Assembly (NCBI RefSeq): GCF_014656355.1
Contig: NZ_BNCG01000001.1
Span: forward strand, 1 to 64,000
Origin: Camelimonas fluminis
GTDB lineage: Bacteria > Pseudomonadota > Alphaproteobacteria > Rhizobiales > Beijerinckiaceae
Direction: 5' to 3'
DNA length: 64,000 nucleotides
A program made the translations under genes and the position numbers. Within the stretch, counting starts at the first letter, position 1. The number at the start of each line of letters is the position of its first letter. The notes below the pieces were generated by a model, which saw only the letters and a program-made list of their open reading frames with translations, did not search any database and had not been told where the DNA came from. Positions 34,936 to 45,603 of the stretch are shown piece after piece.

Positions 34936-35987
34936 CAGCGATTGACCTCCACGACGATCGCCGGCTTGCCGCGCTCATACCAGCCCTTCGAGCGGTTCAC
35001 GATCCAGACGACCGAGAGCATGACCGGCACCTCGATCAGCACGCCGACTACTGTGGCCAGCGCTGCGCCGGAGTGGAAGCCGAACAGGCTGATGGCGGCG
35101 GCAACGGCCAACTCGAAGAAGTTGGATGCGCCGATCAGCGCCGAGGGTCCGGCAACGCAATGCTGTTCGCCCGAGATGCGATTGAGCAGGTAGGCCAGCC
35201 CCGAGTTGAAATAAACCTGGATCAGGATCGGCACGGCCAGCAGCGCGATCACCATCGGCTGCGCGATGATCTGCTCGCCCTGGAAGCCGAACAGCAGCAC
35301 CAGCGTCGCGAGCAAGGCGACGAGCGAAATCAGCCCGAGCTGGGCGAGCAGTCGATCCAGCGCAGCTTGCCCGCCGGTCGCCAGCAATTGCCGCCGCACG
35401 ATCTGTGCGATGATGACCGGGATGACGATGTAGAGCACTACCGACAGGGCGAGCGTGCCCCATGGCACGGTGATCGCGGACAGGCCGAGCAGCAGGCCGA
35501 CGATCGGCGCGAAGGCGACCACCATGATCGCATCGTTGAGCGCGACCTGGCTCAGCGTGAAATGCGGTTCGCCCTTGGTGAGATTGGACCAGACGAACAC
35601 CATCGCCGTGCAAGGAGCCGCGGCGAGGATGATGAGGCCGGCGATATAGCTGTCGATCTGGGCCGGCGGTAGCATCGGACGGAAGAGCCCGCCGATGAAC
35701 AGCCAACCGAGCAGCGCCATGGAAAAGGGCTTCACGGCCCAATTGACGAACAGCGTCACGCCGATACCGCGCCAGTGGCGGCCAACCTCACCGAGCGCGG
35801 CGAAGTCGATCTTGAGCAGCATGGGGATGACCATCAACCAGATCAGCAGGGCCACCGGCAGGTTGACCTTCGCGATCTCGGCGGCGCCGATCATCTGAAA
35901 GAGGCCCGGCATGAGATGGCCGAGCGCGATGCCGACGACGATGCAGAGCGCGACCCAGAGGGTCAGATAGCGTTCAAAGGTAGACAT
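34935..35987 (-). CDS. acr3: ACR3-family arsenite efflux permease
   Basis: Arsenite/H+ antiporter of the inner membrane, 350 residues with ten predicted helices. Conserved Cys lies in [20 protein letters not shown], and the family box [19 protein letters not shown] is intact. Second-to-last gene of the ars operon. It exports As(III) made by ArsC. Confidence 0.95.
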   Translation of the reverse strand: MSTFERYLTLWVALCIVVGIALGHLMPGLFQMIGAAEIAKVNLPVALLIWLMVIPMLLKIDFAALGEVGRHWRGIGVTLFVNWAVKPFSMALLGWLFIGGLFRPMLPPAQIDSYIAGLIILAAAPCTAMVFVWSNLTKGEPHFTLSQVALNDAIMVVAFAPIVGLLLGLSAITVPWGTLALSVVLYIVIPVIIAQIVRRQLLATGGQAALDRLLAQLGLISLVALLATLVLLFGFQGEQIIAQPMVIALLAVPILIQVYFNSGLAYLLNRISGEQHCVAGPSALIGASNFFELAVAAAISLFGFHSGAALATVVGVLIEVPVMLSVVWIVNRSKGWYERGKPAIVVEVNR

Positions 35988-35996
35988 AGCCGGTCC

Positions 35997-36455
35997 TCAT
36001 GCCGTCGCGACACGGCGGCCGTGCTCGTCGATGACACGTTCGCCGTCTTCCTTGACGAACTCGCCCTGTTGCGGCGGCAGTAGGTCGAGAACGTCTTCCG
36101 ACGGTCGGCAGAGCCTCACGCCCTTCGGGCTGACGACGATCGGCCGGTTGATGAGAATCGGATGCGCCATCATGGCGTCCATAAGGGCGTCGTCGCTGAG
36201 CTCCGGATCGCCGAGGCCGAGATCCGTATAGGGCGTGCCTTTCTCGCGCAGCAGGGCACGGGTGGCGATGTCCATGCGCGCGATGAGCTGCGTGAGCATG
36301 GCCCGGCTAGGTGGCGTCTTCAGATATTCGATGACGTGGGGCTCGACCCCGGCATTGCGGATCATCGCCAGTGTGTTGCGCGACGTGCCGCAATCGGGGT
36401 TATGATAGATGACGACGTCCATGGGGACGCGCGCGGATTGGCTTGTATCAGCCAT
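35997..36455 (-). CDS. arsC: Arsenate reductase, glutaredoxin-dependent type
   Basis: Reduces As(V) to As(III) with glutathione and glutaredoxin; about 152 residues. The N-terminus has the catalytic Cys in YHNPDCGTSRNTLAMI, and the Arg-binding region follows (HPILINRPIVVSPKGVRLCR). The start is ATG at 36455, eight bases inside the arsR end; an internal ATG at 36422 lacks a ribosome site. Confidence 0.94.
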   Translation of the reverse strand: MADTSQSARVPMDVVIYHNPDCGTSRNTLAMIRNAGVEPHVIEYLKTPPSRAMLTQLIARMDIATRALLREKGTPYTDLGLGDPELSDDALMDAMMAHPILINRPIVVSPKGVRLCRPSEDVLDLLPPQQGEFVKEDGERVIDEHGRRVATA

Positions 36456-36810
36456 GGGCGGTGCCTTTCGTCGGTTCGCAGCAGGAAGACAGCGCGGCCA
36501 TGGCCGGGTTGCACACCTCGGGGTGGCCCTGGCAGCAGTCGCGCATGAGAAATTCGATAAGGCCGGCGAGCGTCGACAAGGCCGCGCTGTAGATGATCGA
36601 GCGACCCTCGCGCCGGGATTCGACAAGCCCGGCCTGTTCGAGATGGCCCAGATGGAAGGACATGCGTGACGAGGACGCGCTGTCCATTGCCTCGCCGATT
36701 GTGCCGGCAGACAGGCCCTCGGGGCCAGCGGTCACAAGCAGGCGCACGATGCGCAACCGGGTTTCCTGCGACAGCGCCGCGAAGGCGTCGAGGGCTCGAT
36801 TTTCGTTCAT
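36448..36810 (-). CDS. arsR: ArsR arsenic-responsive repressor
   Basis: Winged-helix repressor of 120 residues (LDAFAALSQETRLRIVRLLV, SSSRMSFHLGHLEQAGLVES). The As(III) site is in the C-terminal part: Cys92-Cys93 and Cys100, with two more at 110-111. This resembles the Acidithiobacillus ArsR arrangement rather than the classical ELCVCDL site. First gene of the operon, behind a palindromic operator. Confidence 0.94.
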   Translation of the reverse strand: MNENRALDAFAALSQETRLRIVRLLVTAGPEGLSAGTIGEAMDSASSSRMSFHLGHLEQAGLVESRREGRSIIYSAALSTLAGLIEFLMRDCCQGHPEVCNPAMAALSSCCEPTKGTAHG

Positions 36811-36816
36811 AATCTC

Positions 36817-36842
36817 AATATCTCAAGAATCGTTGAGATATT
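36817..36842. promoter_or_regulatory. ArsR operator
   Basis: Perfect 10-base arms AATATCTCAA and TTGAGATATT with a six-base centre, seven bases before the arsR start. Position and symmetry fit the ArsR binding site. Confidence 0.75.
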
Positions 36843-37128
36843 GGATACACCAAGCCCGAATGTCATTCCAGCCCACTTTGCCCTTGGCGAGCCGCCAGGT
36901 CCGCGCCGTTACGAGTGTGACGCGGGCGGTGCGATAGCCGGGAACGGCGAGAGGGATGGCATCGCCCTCGGGCGTGCCGCTCCGCGATCACGGTGAAGCC
37001 ATCTCCAAACTCGACCAGGCAGTCGGGCGCGGCCTTGCCGTCATCGTCGATGGTGACGCGGCCTTTCCGAAAGGCATGGCTATGGGGAAACAGGAATCGT
37101 ATTCGGGCGCCTTCTCCTTCTCGGGCAT
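36823..37128 (-). pseudogene. Frameshifted conserved hypothetical gene
   Basis: Read with two frame changes, this gives a continuous protein: MPEKEKA at the start (GGGG four bases before ATG 37128), then RFLFPHSHAFRKGRVTIDDD and CLVEFGDGFTVIAERHA in another frame, then PEGDAIPLAVPGYRTARVTL and RLAKGKVGWNDIRAW in the first frame, ending at 36,823. The outer parts share a frame and the middle is shifted by one, so two compensating indels exist. They may be decay or sequencing errors. I do not recognise the function. Confidence 0.45.
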
Positions 37129-37259
37129 CTCGCCCCTTGAAGATCGCGCCGGATGATGGCCCGACAAGGGGGCGTTGCGGGGTCTCCCCGCAGAAGGGGG
37201 TGTGCCGGCGACCTCGGCGCAGGCCAGGGGGAAGGCTTTCCCCCTTCACCTCAAGCTGC

Positions 37260-37637
37260 TCACCTTGTTCCGGCCTGCTTCCGACGACGGGCCACAGTGC
37301 GAACCTCTGTTCCGATGCCCATGGTCATGTCACCCAGGCTATGGAGATGAAACGCCGGATGCGATGGCAGCTTCACCGTGAGTTCGAGCTTGCCGCCGAT
37401 GGCTTCGACATAGCTGCGCAGCGTCGAGAGATACATATCCGCCTGCTTCTCGATCTTGGACACCGACGGCTGCTTGATGTTGAGGGCCGATGCGATGTCC
37501 TCCTGCGCCTTGCCGGCGATCTGGCGCAGCTCGCGCAGACCTTCGACCTCCTGCCGTAGATCCTGATAGCGCGCCTCGACGGCCGCCTGCTCGTCCGCCG
37601 GAAGCGCGGCGATGATTTCATTCAGGCTCCGTGCCAT
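37260..37637 (-). CDS. XRE-type antitoxin (HigA-like)
   Basis: A 125-residue Cro/CI HTH protein (IASALNIKQPSVSKIEKQAD, LSTLRSYVEAIGGKLELTVK) of the type that follows RelE/HigB toxins. It starts one base after the toxin stop. It would bind and neutralise the toxin and repress their shared promoter. Confidence 0.85.
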   Translation of the reverse strand: MARSLNEIIAALPADEQAAVEARYQDLRQEVEGLRELRQIAGKAQEDIASALNIKQPSVSKIEKQADMYLSTLRSYVEAIGGKLELTVKLPSHPAFHLHSLGDMTMGIGTEVRTVARRRKQAGTR

Positions 37638-37638
37638 C

Positions 37639-38004
37639 TCAACGTCCCTTCTTTGCGGGTTTCAGGCTTTCCACATGCTCGGAAAACCGGAGATCCGCTT
37701 TTGCGATGAGCTGCCGGTAGAACCGCTTCTGGCTTCCACCGGACTTATCGCCCGCCACGAGCATGATCGCCCGCCGTTCCGGGTCGAAGGCGAAGGCTGC
37801 GCGCCATTCGCCGTCGGCCGCTTCAAACCGTAGCTCCTTCATATTGGCGTGTTTCGAGCCTTTGAGCGTGTCGGCATGAGGCCGACCAAGCTGGGGGCCG
37901 TAGTCTTGAAGCAGCCTCGCGGCTGCGATCAGGGCGACCCGGACATCGATCTCAAAGGCCAAAACCTCCGCCTCGAAGGCAGCGTGGAATTGAACTTCCC
38001 ACAT
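37639..38004 (-). CDS. HigB/RelE-type toxin
   Basis: A 121-residue Gp49/RelE-like ribosome-dependent RNase candidate (LLQDYGPQLGRPHADTLKGS, KELRFEAADGEWRAAFAFDP, GGSQKRFYRQLIAKAD). Toxin-first order with the XRE antitoxin is the HigBA layout. GGAGG lies seven bases before ATG 38004, inside a small inverted repeat (ATAGC/GCTAT) that could be the operator. A toxin-antitoxin pair beside int would punish loss of the element. Confidence 0.85.
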   Translation of the reverse strand: MWEVQFHAAFEAEVLAFEIDVRVALIAAARLLQDYGPQLGRPHADTLKGSKHANMKELRFEAADGEWRAAFAFDPERRAIMLVAGDKSGGSQKRFYRQLIAKADLRFSEHVESLKPAKKGR

Positions 38005-38321
38005 TATATAGCCTCCGAGCTATGCGGGTCAATGGATCGGAGGGGTGGCGTTTTGGGAGCGGCTCCCGGCGTTCGCCGGCAGCTTTCGGCCCAAGCGTCG
38101 AGATCGGCCACCGCGTAGCGGACATAGCGCCCGAACTTGTAGAAGGCCGGTCCGATGTCGAGGGACCGATAACATTCGAGCGAATGGGCATCGAGGGCGA
38201 GGTGTCGGGCCGCAGCCGCGGTATCGACGAAGCGGATTGGGCCAGCATCATAGACAAATTTTGCCCGTTGCAATATTTCCGGCGGAGGCCAGCGCGTTTC
38301 ACGGCGGGTCTGTTTAGGCAT
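38004..38321 (-). CDS. AlpA-like HTH DNA-binding protein
   Basis: A 105-residue protein with an excisionase-type winged helix (FVDTAAAARHLALDAHSLEC, YKFGRYVRYAVADLDAWAES). It overlaps int by eight bases and abuts the toxin start. It could be a second directionality factor or a regulator of int; the RdfS-like protein at 25,959 is the better excisionase candidate. Confidence 0.72.
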   Translation of the reverse strand: MPKQTRRETRWPPPEILQRAKFVYDAGPIRFVDTAAAARHLALDAHSLECYRSLDIGPAFYKFGRYVRYAVADLDAWAESCRRTPGAAPKTPPLRSIDPHSSEAI

Positions 38322-39738
38322 GACTGGCCTCCTCCGTCTGGGCGTGCTTCGTGCCGGGAGGCGTGGAACGGTTTTCGCCCGAGCGGTGGCGATAAGGGCG
38401 ATAATTTCCCACGCGCGTCCGCGACGTGTAGCTGCCATCCTCGAAACCAAGCGGCTTCCCGTCGGGCGACAGTTGCGGAGCAGCCGCTGCTTCGACCGTA
38501 GGCGTGACGACGATATCCGCAGCCGAGGGCAGAGTTGGCGCCGGCTGTGCTGGTGGCACAGGCGTTCCGGTAACGACCGACTGCCGCCGCTGCGCCACCG
38601 CCTCCGCCGCCGCGCGCACCGGATCGTCTTCGGTGTGGACGTAGCGCATGAACATCGTCACCGTCTTGTGCGCGGTGAGCGCCATGCCGACCTTCACCGG
38701 AATGCCGGAGTTGGCGATGTCGGTCGCCGCACGATGGCGAATGCCGTGCGTTCCGATGTGCGGCACCCCGGCTCGATCAAGAATGCGCCGCCAGCCCTGG
38801 TAATAGGTGTGCTTGGACATCGGAAGCTCCGGGTCGAAGATCGACGGGCAGACAAATGGTGAGTCTTCCAGTCGTGGCGCCGTCTCGAAGAGGCGATGGG
38901 CCTCGGCGCTCATGGGCTTGGACATTTCGCCGGTTTTGCTGTCCGGCCACACGACACGGCGGTTGTCGAAATCCACCCAATCCCACCGCATGTCGAGGAT
39001 CTCCGACATCCGCGCCGCGAATTCGAATTGCAGACGAACGGCAAGGAGGATGAACGGGTGCTCAAGGCCCTCGGCTTCCGCGCGGTCGAGATATTCGTAG
39101 AGCTTCCGCAATTCGCCGTCAGCGATAAGGCGCGTCTTGCCGCGCTCGGGGAATTTGGGGATGTGGCGGCAAGGATTGGAACCGTCAGGTCGCAATCCCC
39201 ACACCTCGGCCATGTTGAACATCTTCCGCACGGCCGCGAGCACGCGGTTGGCGTTGGTGGGGCTCTTCGACATCTTCTTCATCAGATGGGAGATGTCAGC
39301 GCGCGTCACATCGGGCACTTTGAGCTGCCCAAGGATCGGGATGATGTAGCGCTTTCCGTAGCCGCGATTCGACTTCACGGTCGAAGGCTTGTTCCGATCT
39401 TCGGAGTAGTCCGTGATGAACCGATCAAACAGCTCCTTCACGGTCAGCGCCTTGCGGGCGGCGTCGCGCTCAGCACTTGGATCGACACCTCGGCGGACTT
39501 CTGCCAACCAATCTTGTGCGATGTTCCGTGCTTGGTCGACGGTGAGTTCGCCGTAGCGCCCGATCGCTGGCTTTCGCCGCTGGCCGTTGTTCGCGACGTA
39601 GGCCAGCATGAACGTCTTGCGGCCGGTCGGCGTAACCTTTACGAGGAAGCCAGGGACCATCGTGTCCCGGAGTTCGTAATCGCGCTCCTGGGCAGTTGCG
39701 GCGTCGACAGCGGTCTTTGTGAGTTTGATTTTGGGCAT
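38314..39738 (-). CDS. Tyrosine recombinase (ICE integrase)
   Basis: Site-specific recombinase of 474 residues. Catalytic residues are in place: Arg243 (EFAARMSEI), Lys268 (DSKTGE), His331 and Arg334 (HGIRHRAATD), His357 (TAHKTV) and Tyr366 (MRYVH). The N-terminal half holds the arm-binding and core-binding domains (YELRDTMVPGFLVKVTPTGR). A Pro-rich tail of about 90 residues follows the catalytic domain, longer than usual. It reads away from the tRNA-Leu fragment 180 bases to its right, which is the attachment site. Confidence 0.93.
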   Translation of the reverse strand: MPKIKLTKTAVDAATAQERDYELRDTMVPGFLVKVTPTGRKTFMLAYVANNGQRRKPAIGRYGELTVDQARNIAQDWLAEVRRGVDPSAERDAARKALTVKELFDRFITDYSEDRNKPSTVKSNRGYGKRYIIPILGQLKVPDVTRADISHLMKKMSKSPTNANRVLAAVRKMFNMAEVWGLRPDGSNPCRHIPKFPERGKTRLIADGELRKLYEYLDRAEAEGLEHPFILLAVRLQFEFAARMSEILDMRWDWVDFDNRRVVWPDSKTGEMSKPMSAEAHRLFETAPRLEDSPFVCPSIFDPELPMSKHTYYQGWRRILDRAGVPHIGTHGIRHRAATDIANSGIPVKVGMALTAHKTVTMFMRYVHTEDDPVRAAAEAVAQRRQSVVTGTPVPPAQPAPTLPSAADIVVTPTVEAAAAPQLSPDGKPLGFEDGSYTSRTRVGNYRPYRHRSGENRSTPPGTKHAQTEEASHA

Positions 39739-39829
39739 TTCCTAACCTCCGTGGAGGCTGGAATTCAGGTGCAAAGTAGGAGCACCTAGAAAACCAACCG
39801 TAGCGTATGTCCGGTTAGGTAAGGATGTG

Positions 39830-39870
39830 CCGATAGCCGATAAAAGCTAGTGCTTACAATCGGTTATCGG
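39830..39870. repeat. Inverted and direct repeats near the attachment site
   Basis: Arms CCGATAGCCGAT and ATCGGTTATCGG (11 of 12 complementary) are 17 bases apart, followed by two CGGATAC copies up to 39,892. Lying between int and attR, they are good candidates for integrase arm sites or the int promoter. Confidence 0.45.
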
Positions 39871-39917
39871 GAAATCGGATACCCCCGGATACACAAAGGA
39901 TAGGGGATATTCGGTCT

Positions 39918-39970
39918 CTCAAAATCGAGTTCCGAAAGGAGTGCTGGTTCGAGGCCGGCCAGGGGCACCA
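39918..39970 (+). mobile_element. Right attachment site: 3' fragment of tRNA-Leu(CAA)
   Basis: From the anticodon loop CTCAAAA onward this is a tRNA-Leu 3' part: anticodon stem TCGAG, variable arm TTCC-GAAA-GGAG, T-stem GCTGG/CCGGC with loop TTCGAGG, acceptor CAGGGGC, then ACCA. The 5' half is absent and the bases before the loop do not pair with the stem. Tyrosine-recombinase ICEs cross over in the anticodon loop and leave such a copy, so the intact tRNA gene should lie at the left end of the element outside the window. Confidence 0.88.
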
Positions 39971-39979
39971 ATTATTCCG

Positions 39980-40010
39980 CGCCCGACGCATTTGCGTCGG
40001 GCGTTTTTTT
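39980..40010 (+). terminator. Terminator of the original tRNA-Leu gene
   Basis: Ten-base stem CGCCCGACGC/GCGTCGGGCG with loop ATTT, followed by seven T. It was the terminator of the tRNA-Leu gene before integration. Confidence 0.9.
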
Positions 40011-40317
40011 GTGGGCTGTGATCGCCGCCGCCGGGCCCGGGTGTCTGGGGCCGGATTGCGCGCCCTGCTGATGCATCTGGCGCGTTGACGCGGCTGCAGT
40101 TCAGGCGAAGCCCCGCGCCCATTTCAGGTCCATGAGCCCCGGGCCTGGCGCACGACGTCACAAATTGGGCGTTTGCCACCGCGCCATATGCGTATATCTG
40201 GCGCATCTGATCGCGCCGGAGGTTGATTCCGGCCCGGGGGCTGGTGCATGGCGGTGTGGCCCTGACCGGCTGCCGTCTGTTTTTGCAAGCGCAGCAACGA
40301 GCTGCAGGGAGTTGGGC

Positions 40318-40659
40318 ATGACCATTCGCCGCATCGAGAACGGCCCGCGCATGAGCCAGGCCGTGGTTCACAACCAGACCGTCTACCTCGCAGGCCAGGT
40401 TGCTGGCGGCGCTTCCGTCGCCGAGCAGACCCGCACGATCCTCGGTCAGATCGACGCGCTGCTCGCCGCCGCCGGTTCCGACAAGACGAAGATCCTCACG
40501 GCTACGATCTATCTCACCGACATCGCCACGTTCGGCGAGATGAACCAGGAGTGGGAAAAGTGGGTTGTGCCCGGTGAAACCCCGGCCCGCGCCACCGTTG
40601 AAGCCGGCCTCGCCGCGCCGGAATACAAGGTCGAGATCGCCGTCATCGCCGCGATCTGA
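40318..40659 (+). CDS. ridA: RidA family enamine/imine deaminase
   Basis: Cytosolic protein of 113 residues that hydrolyses reactive 2-aminoacrylate-type intermediates. The RidA core is clear (VVHNQTVYLAGQVAG, then ETPARATVEAGLAAPEYKVE, including the conserved Arg). AGGGAG lies six bases before ATG 40318. First chromosomal gene after the ICE. The 300 bases before it hold nothing else I can name. Confidence 0.92.
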   Translation: MTIRRIENGPRMSQAVVHNQTVYLAGQVAGGASVAEQTRTILGQIDALLAAAGSDKTKILTATIYLTDIATFGEMNQEWEKWVVPGETPARATVEAGLAAPEYKVEIAVIAAI

Positions 40660-40683
40660 GACATTCGGGTCTGATGGTTGCCG

Positions 40684-40715
40684 ATGCGCGGGGGGCTGCT
40701 CCCGCGCATTTTTTT
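40684..40715 (+). terminator. Rho-independent terminator after ridA
   Basis: Stem ATGCGCGGG/CCCGCGCAT with an eight-base loop, followed by a run of T. Confidence 0.8.
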
Positions 40716-40759
40716 GCCCGGCCAGCTCCGGCGTCTGCCAGAGGGCCGGTCGGGCGTCC

Positions 40760-41245
40760 TCAGTTGGCCAGCACAAGCGCCCAATAGGAGCCGTAGCCCT
40801 TGCCGGGCGAGGTGGCTTTCGCGAGGCCGATGCGGCGCATGTCCGGCAGCAGCATGTTGCGGTTGTGGCCAGAGGAACGCTTCCAGCGGTTGATGACGTC
40901 AGCCACGTCGGACGAGCCGGCGCTGAGATTTTCAGCAGCGGCGCCGGGCGCGCCATAGCGCTCCATGCGCGCGCTGAAGTTGCCATGGGTCAGCTTGCCG
41001 TACTGGGCGACGGCGACGGCCTGTTCGGTGGCAGGGGCGTTCAGCGCCGTATCAAGGCGCACCGGCGACAGGCCGTTTGAGACGCGCCAGGCGCTGATGA
41101 GGCTGGCGGCGCGGGCGGCGTCAGCGGTCGAGACGGAAATTTCCTCGCGGGCCACGCGTTTTTCCGGCTGCAGGGCGCAGGCAGCGAGAGCAGCGGCGAG
41201 GGCAGTGACGGCGCAGGCCGCCCGGATTGGGGAGAGGTTTGTCAT
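40760..41245 (-). CDS. CAP/SCP-domain lipoprotein
   Basis: A 161-residue CAP-superfamily protein. The N-terminus is a lipoprotein signal with lipobox ALAAC (Cys23). The CAP fold shows LISAWRVSNGLSPVRLDTAL, HGNFSARMERYGAPG, AENLSAG and NRWKRSSGHNRNMLLPDM, then YWALVLA at the end. The start could be ATG 41245 or 41251. It converges with ridA. Substrate unknown. Confidence 0.85.
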   Translation of the reverse strand: MTNLSPIRAACAVTALAAALAACALQPEKRVAREEISVSTADAARAASLISAWRVSNGLSPVRLDTALNAPATEQAVAVAQYGKLTHGNFSARMERYGAPGAAAENLSAGSSDVADVINRWKRSSGHNRNMLLPDMRRIGLAKATSPGKGYGSYWALVLAN

Positions 41246-41689
41246 GGCCATCTGCCATGCCGCTGAAATCAGGCGACAATTCAGCAGGACGGCGGAAATT
41301 TTCACGGGTCGCCAGGCCGCCCGTTGTGCGGGCGGCGCGATCTGCCGTCTGGCGACGGCCGCCCGGTTCATACGAGCAGGCTGGGGGGGGCTGGCGTGGA
41401 AGCAGGCAGGGAGCGAACGCAAACAGGGAGCCTGGGCTCCGAACCCAACGCCTGACATATCCGGGGTCGCCTTGCCGGAAAACGCCTCGGGCGCGCCCGT
41501 GAGCGGGCCCATTTCCATCGTTACGGCCGGGGCCGTTCCCGCCATTTATCGAGGCATTCGAGTGAGCGCCGCGAGCCTTTGGGGCCATGACGCATCACCT
41601 CTGGCGTGGCGCAGGCGACGCGGATGTCCGCACCTGTGCGCGGACATGACGCGCCGGGGCGCGCGGGCCTGGCGGCCCCGCCGTTTGCG
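41246..41689. other. Gap between CAP gene and gyrB, no supported gene
   Basis: 444 bases without a supported gene. It includes a run of G near 41,390. Probably the CAP gene promoter and the gyrB 3' end. Confidence 0.4.
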
Positions 41690-44266
<2,577 letters not shown>

Positions 44267-44378
44267 TCACGGCCGGCGCGCCAGTCGCGGCTGGCGCCGT
44301 CAGTCAGGCGCGCGATGACAGCGCCGTCTGGCGGACGCGACAGGAAAATTCGCTGTCATGGAGGGTTGGCGGCGGGCT

Positions 44379-45557
44379 TCAGACCGGCGCCATGAACGGC
44401 GCCGCGGCGCCTGGCGTCACCCGCAACAGTTGCGAGCCGGCGGGCAATTCCCCGAACAGGGCTGGATCGGCGCCGGTCATCCACACCTGGGCGCCAAGCT
44501 CCGCCAGCTCCAGATACAGCGCCCGCCGCCGACCAGGATCGAGATGGGCGGCGATTTCGTCCAGCAAAACCAGCGGCGCCATGCCGCTCATGGCGGCGAC
44601 CAGCCGGGCGTGGGCCAGCGCCAGGCCAATCAGCAGCGCCTTCTGCTCGCCGGTGGAGCACAGTTCGGCCGGCATGTCGCGCGGGCCATGGCGCACCGCC
44701 AGGTTGGTGGCCTGGGGGCCTGAGAGGGTGCGCCCGGCGGCGCGATCGCGGGCGCGGCCGTCGCGCAGCAGACGCCGGTAGTGATCCTCCACGTCGAGGG
44801 CGGGGGCGCCGGCCACCATGTCCTCGATGGCGCCATCGAGGCGCAGGCCCGCCCATGGGAAGGCCGAGGGCGCGTCGCGGCGCGTGGCGGCAAGGGCGGC
44901 GAGGCGGTCGGCGGTCTCGCGGCGGGCCGAGGCGACGGCGACGCCCAGTTCCGCCACCTCGCGCTCCACCGCGTCGAGCCAGGCGGCGTCGGCGCGCGGA
45001 TCTTCCAGCAGGCGGTTGCGCGAGCGCAGCGCGCGCTCGAAGGCGTTGACGCGCGCGCCATGGCTGGCGTCCACCGCCAGCACCAGCCGGTCGAGAAAGC
45101 GGCGACGGTCGCCGGGCGGGCCGGCGAACAGGCCGTCCAGCGCGGGGGTCAGCCAGACAATGCGCACATACTCAGCGAAAGCGGCGGGAGAGGACACGGC
45201 CTCGCCGTCGATGCGGCTGCGTCGGGACAGCGCGCCGGCCCGCTCCTCAAGCGCGGCGCCGAGCCGGGCGCCGCCGCTTGCCTCATCCAGGGTGATGGAG
45301 ACGGCAAAGCTCGCGGCGTCACCCGGCCCCTCGCCAGCCGGCGCGCCGCCCTGGGCCATATGACGCATGTCGCGCAGCTCGGCCCGCCGCAGGCCGCGGC
45401 CGGGGGAGAACAGCGAGATGGCTTCAAGAATATTGGTCTTGCCGGCGCCATTGTCGCCGACGAGGGCGACCAGCGCGGCGTCGGCGCGCAGATCCAGCGC
45501 GCGGTAGCTGCGAAAATCGCGCAACATCAGGCGCGTGATGCGCGGCCGTAAGGTCAT
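44379..45557 (-). CDS. recF: RecF recombination and repair protein
   Basis: SMC-like ATPase that loads RecA at gaps; 392 residues. The Walker A is VGDNGAGKTNILEAISLFSP, and the C-terminal signature and Walker B lie near PAELCSTGEQKALLIGLALA and APLVLLDEIAAHLD. The 259-base gap to gyrB is likely a promoter. It begins 46 bases after dnaN ends. Confidence 0.95.
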   Translation of the reverse strand: MTLRPRITRLMLRDFRSYRALDLRADAALVALVGDNGAGKTNILEAISLFSPGRGLRRAELRDMRHMAQGGAPAGEGPGDAASFAVSITLDEASGGARLGAALEERAGALSRRSRIDGEAVSSPAAFAEYVRIVWLTPALDGLFAGPPGDRRRFLDRLVLAVDASHGARVNAFERALRSRNRLLEDPRADAAWLDAVEREVAELGVAVASARRETADRLAALAATRRDAPSAFPWAGLRLDGAIEDMVAGAPALDVEDHYRRLLRDGRARDRAAGRTLSGPQATNLAVRHGPRDMPAELCSTGEQKALLIGLALAHARLVAAMSGMAPLVLLDEIAAHLDPGRRRALYLELAELGAQVWMTGADPALFGELPAGSQLLRVTPGAAAPFMAPV

Positions 45558-45603
45558 GGCGATGTTCCGGGGCCTGGCGGCCAGGCTCCCGGCTTTCCCG
45601 AAA

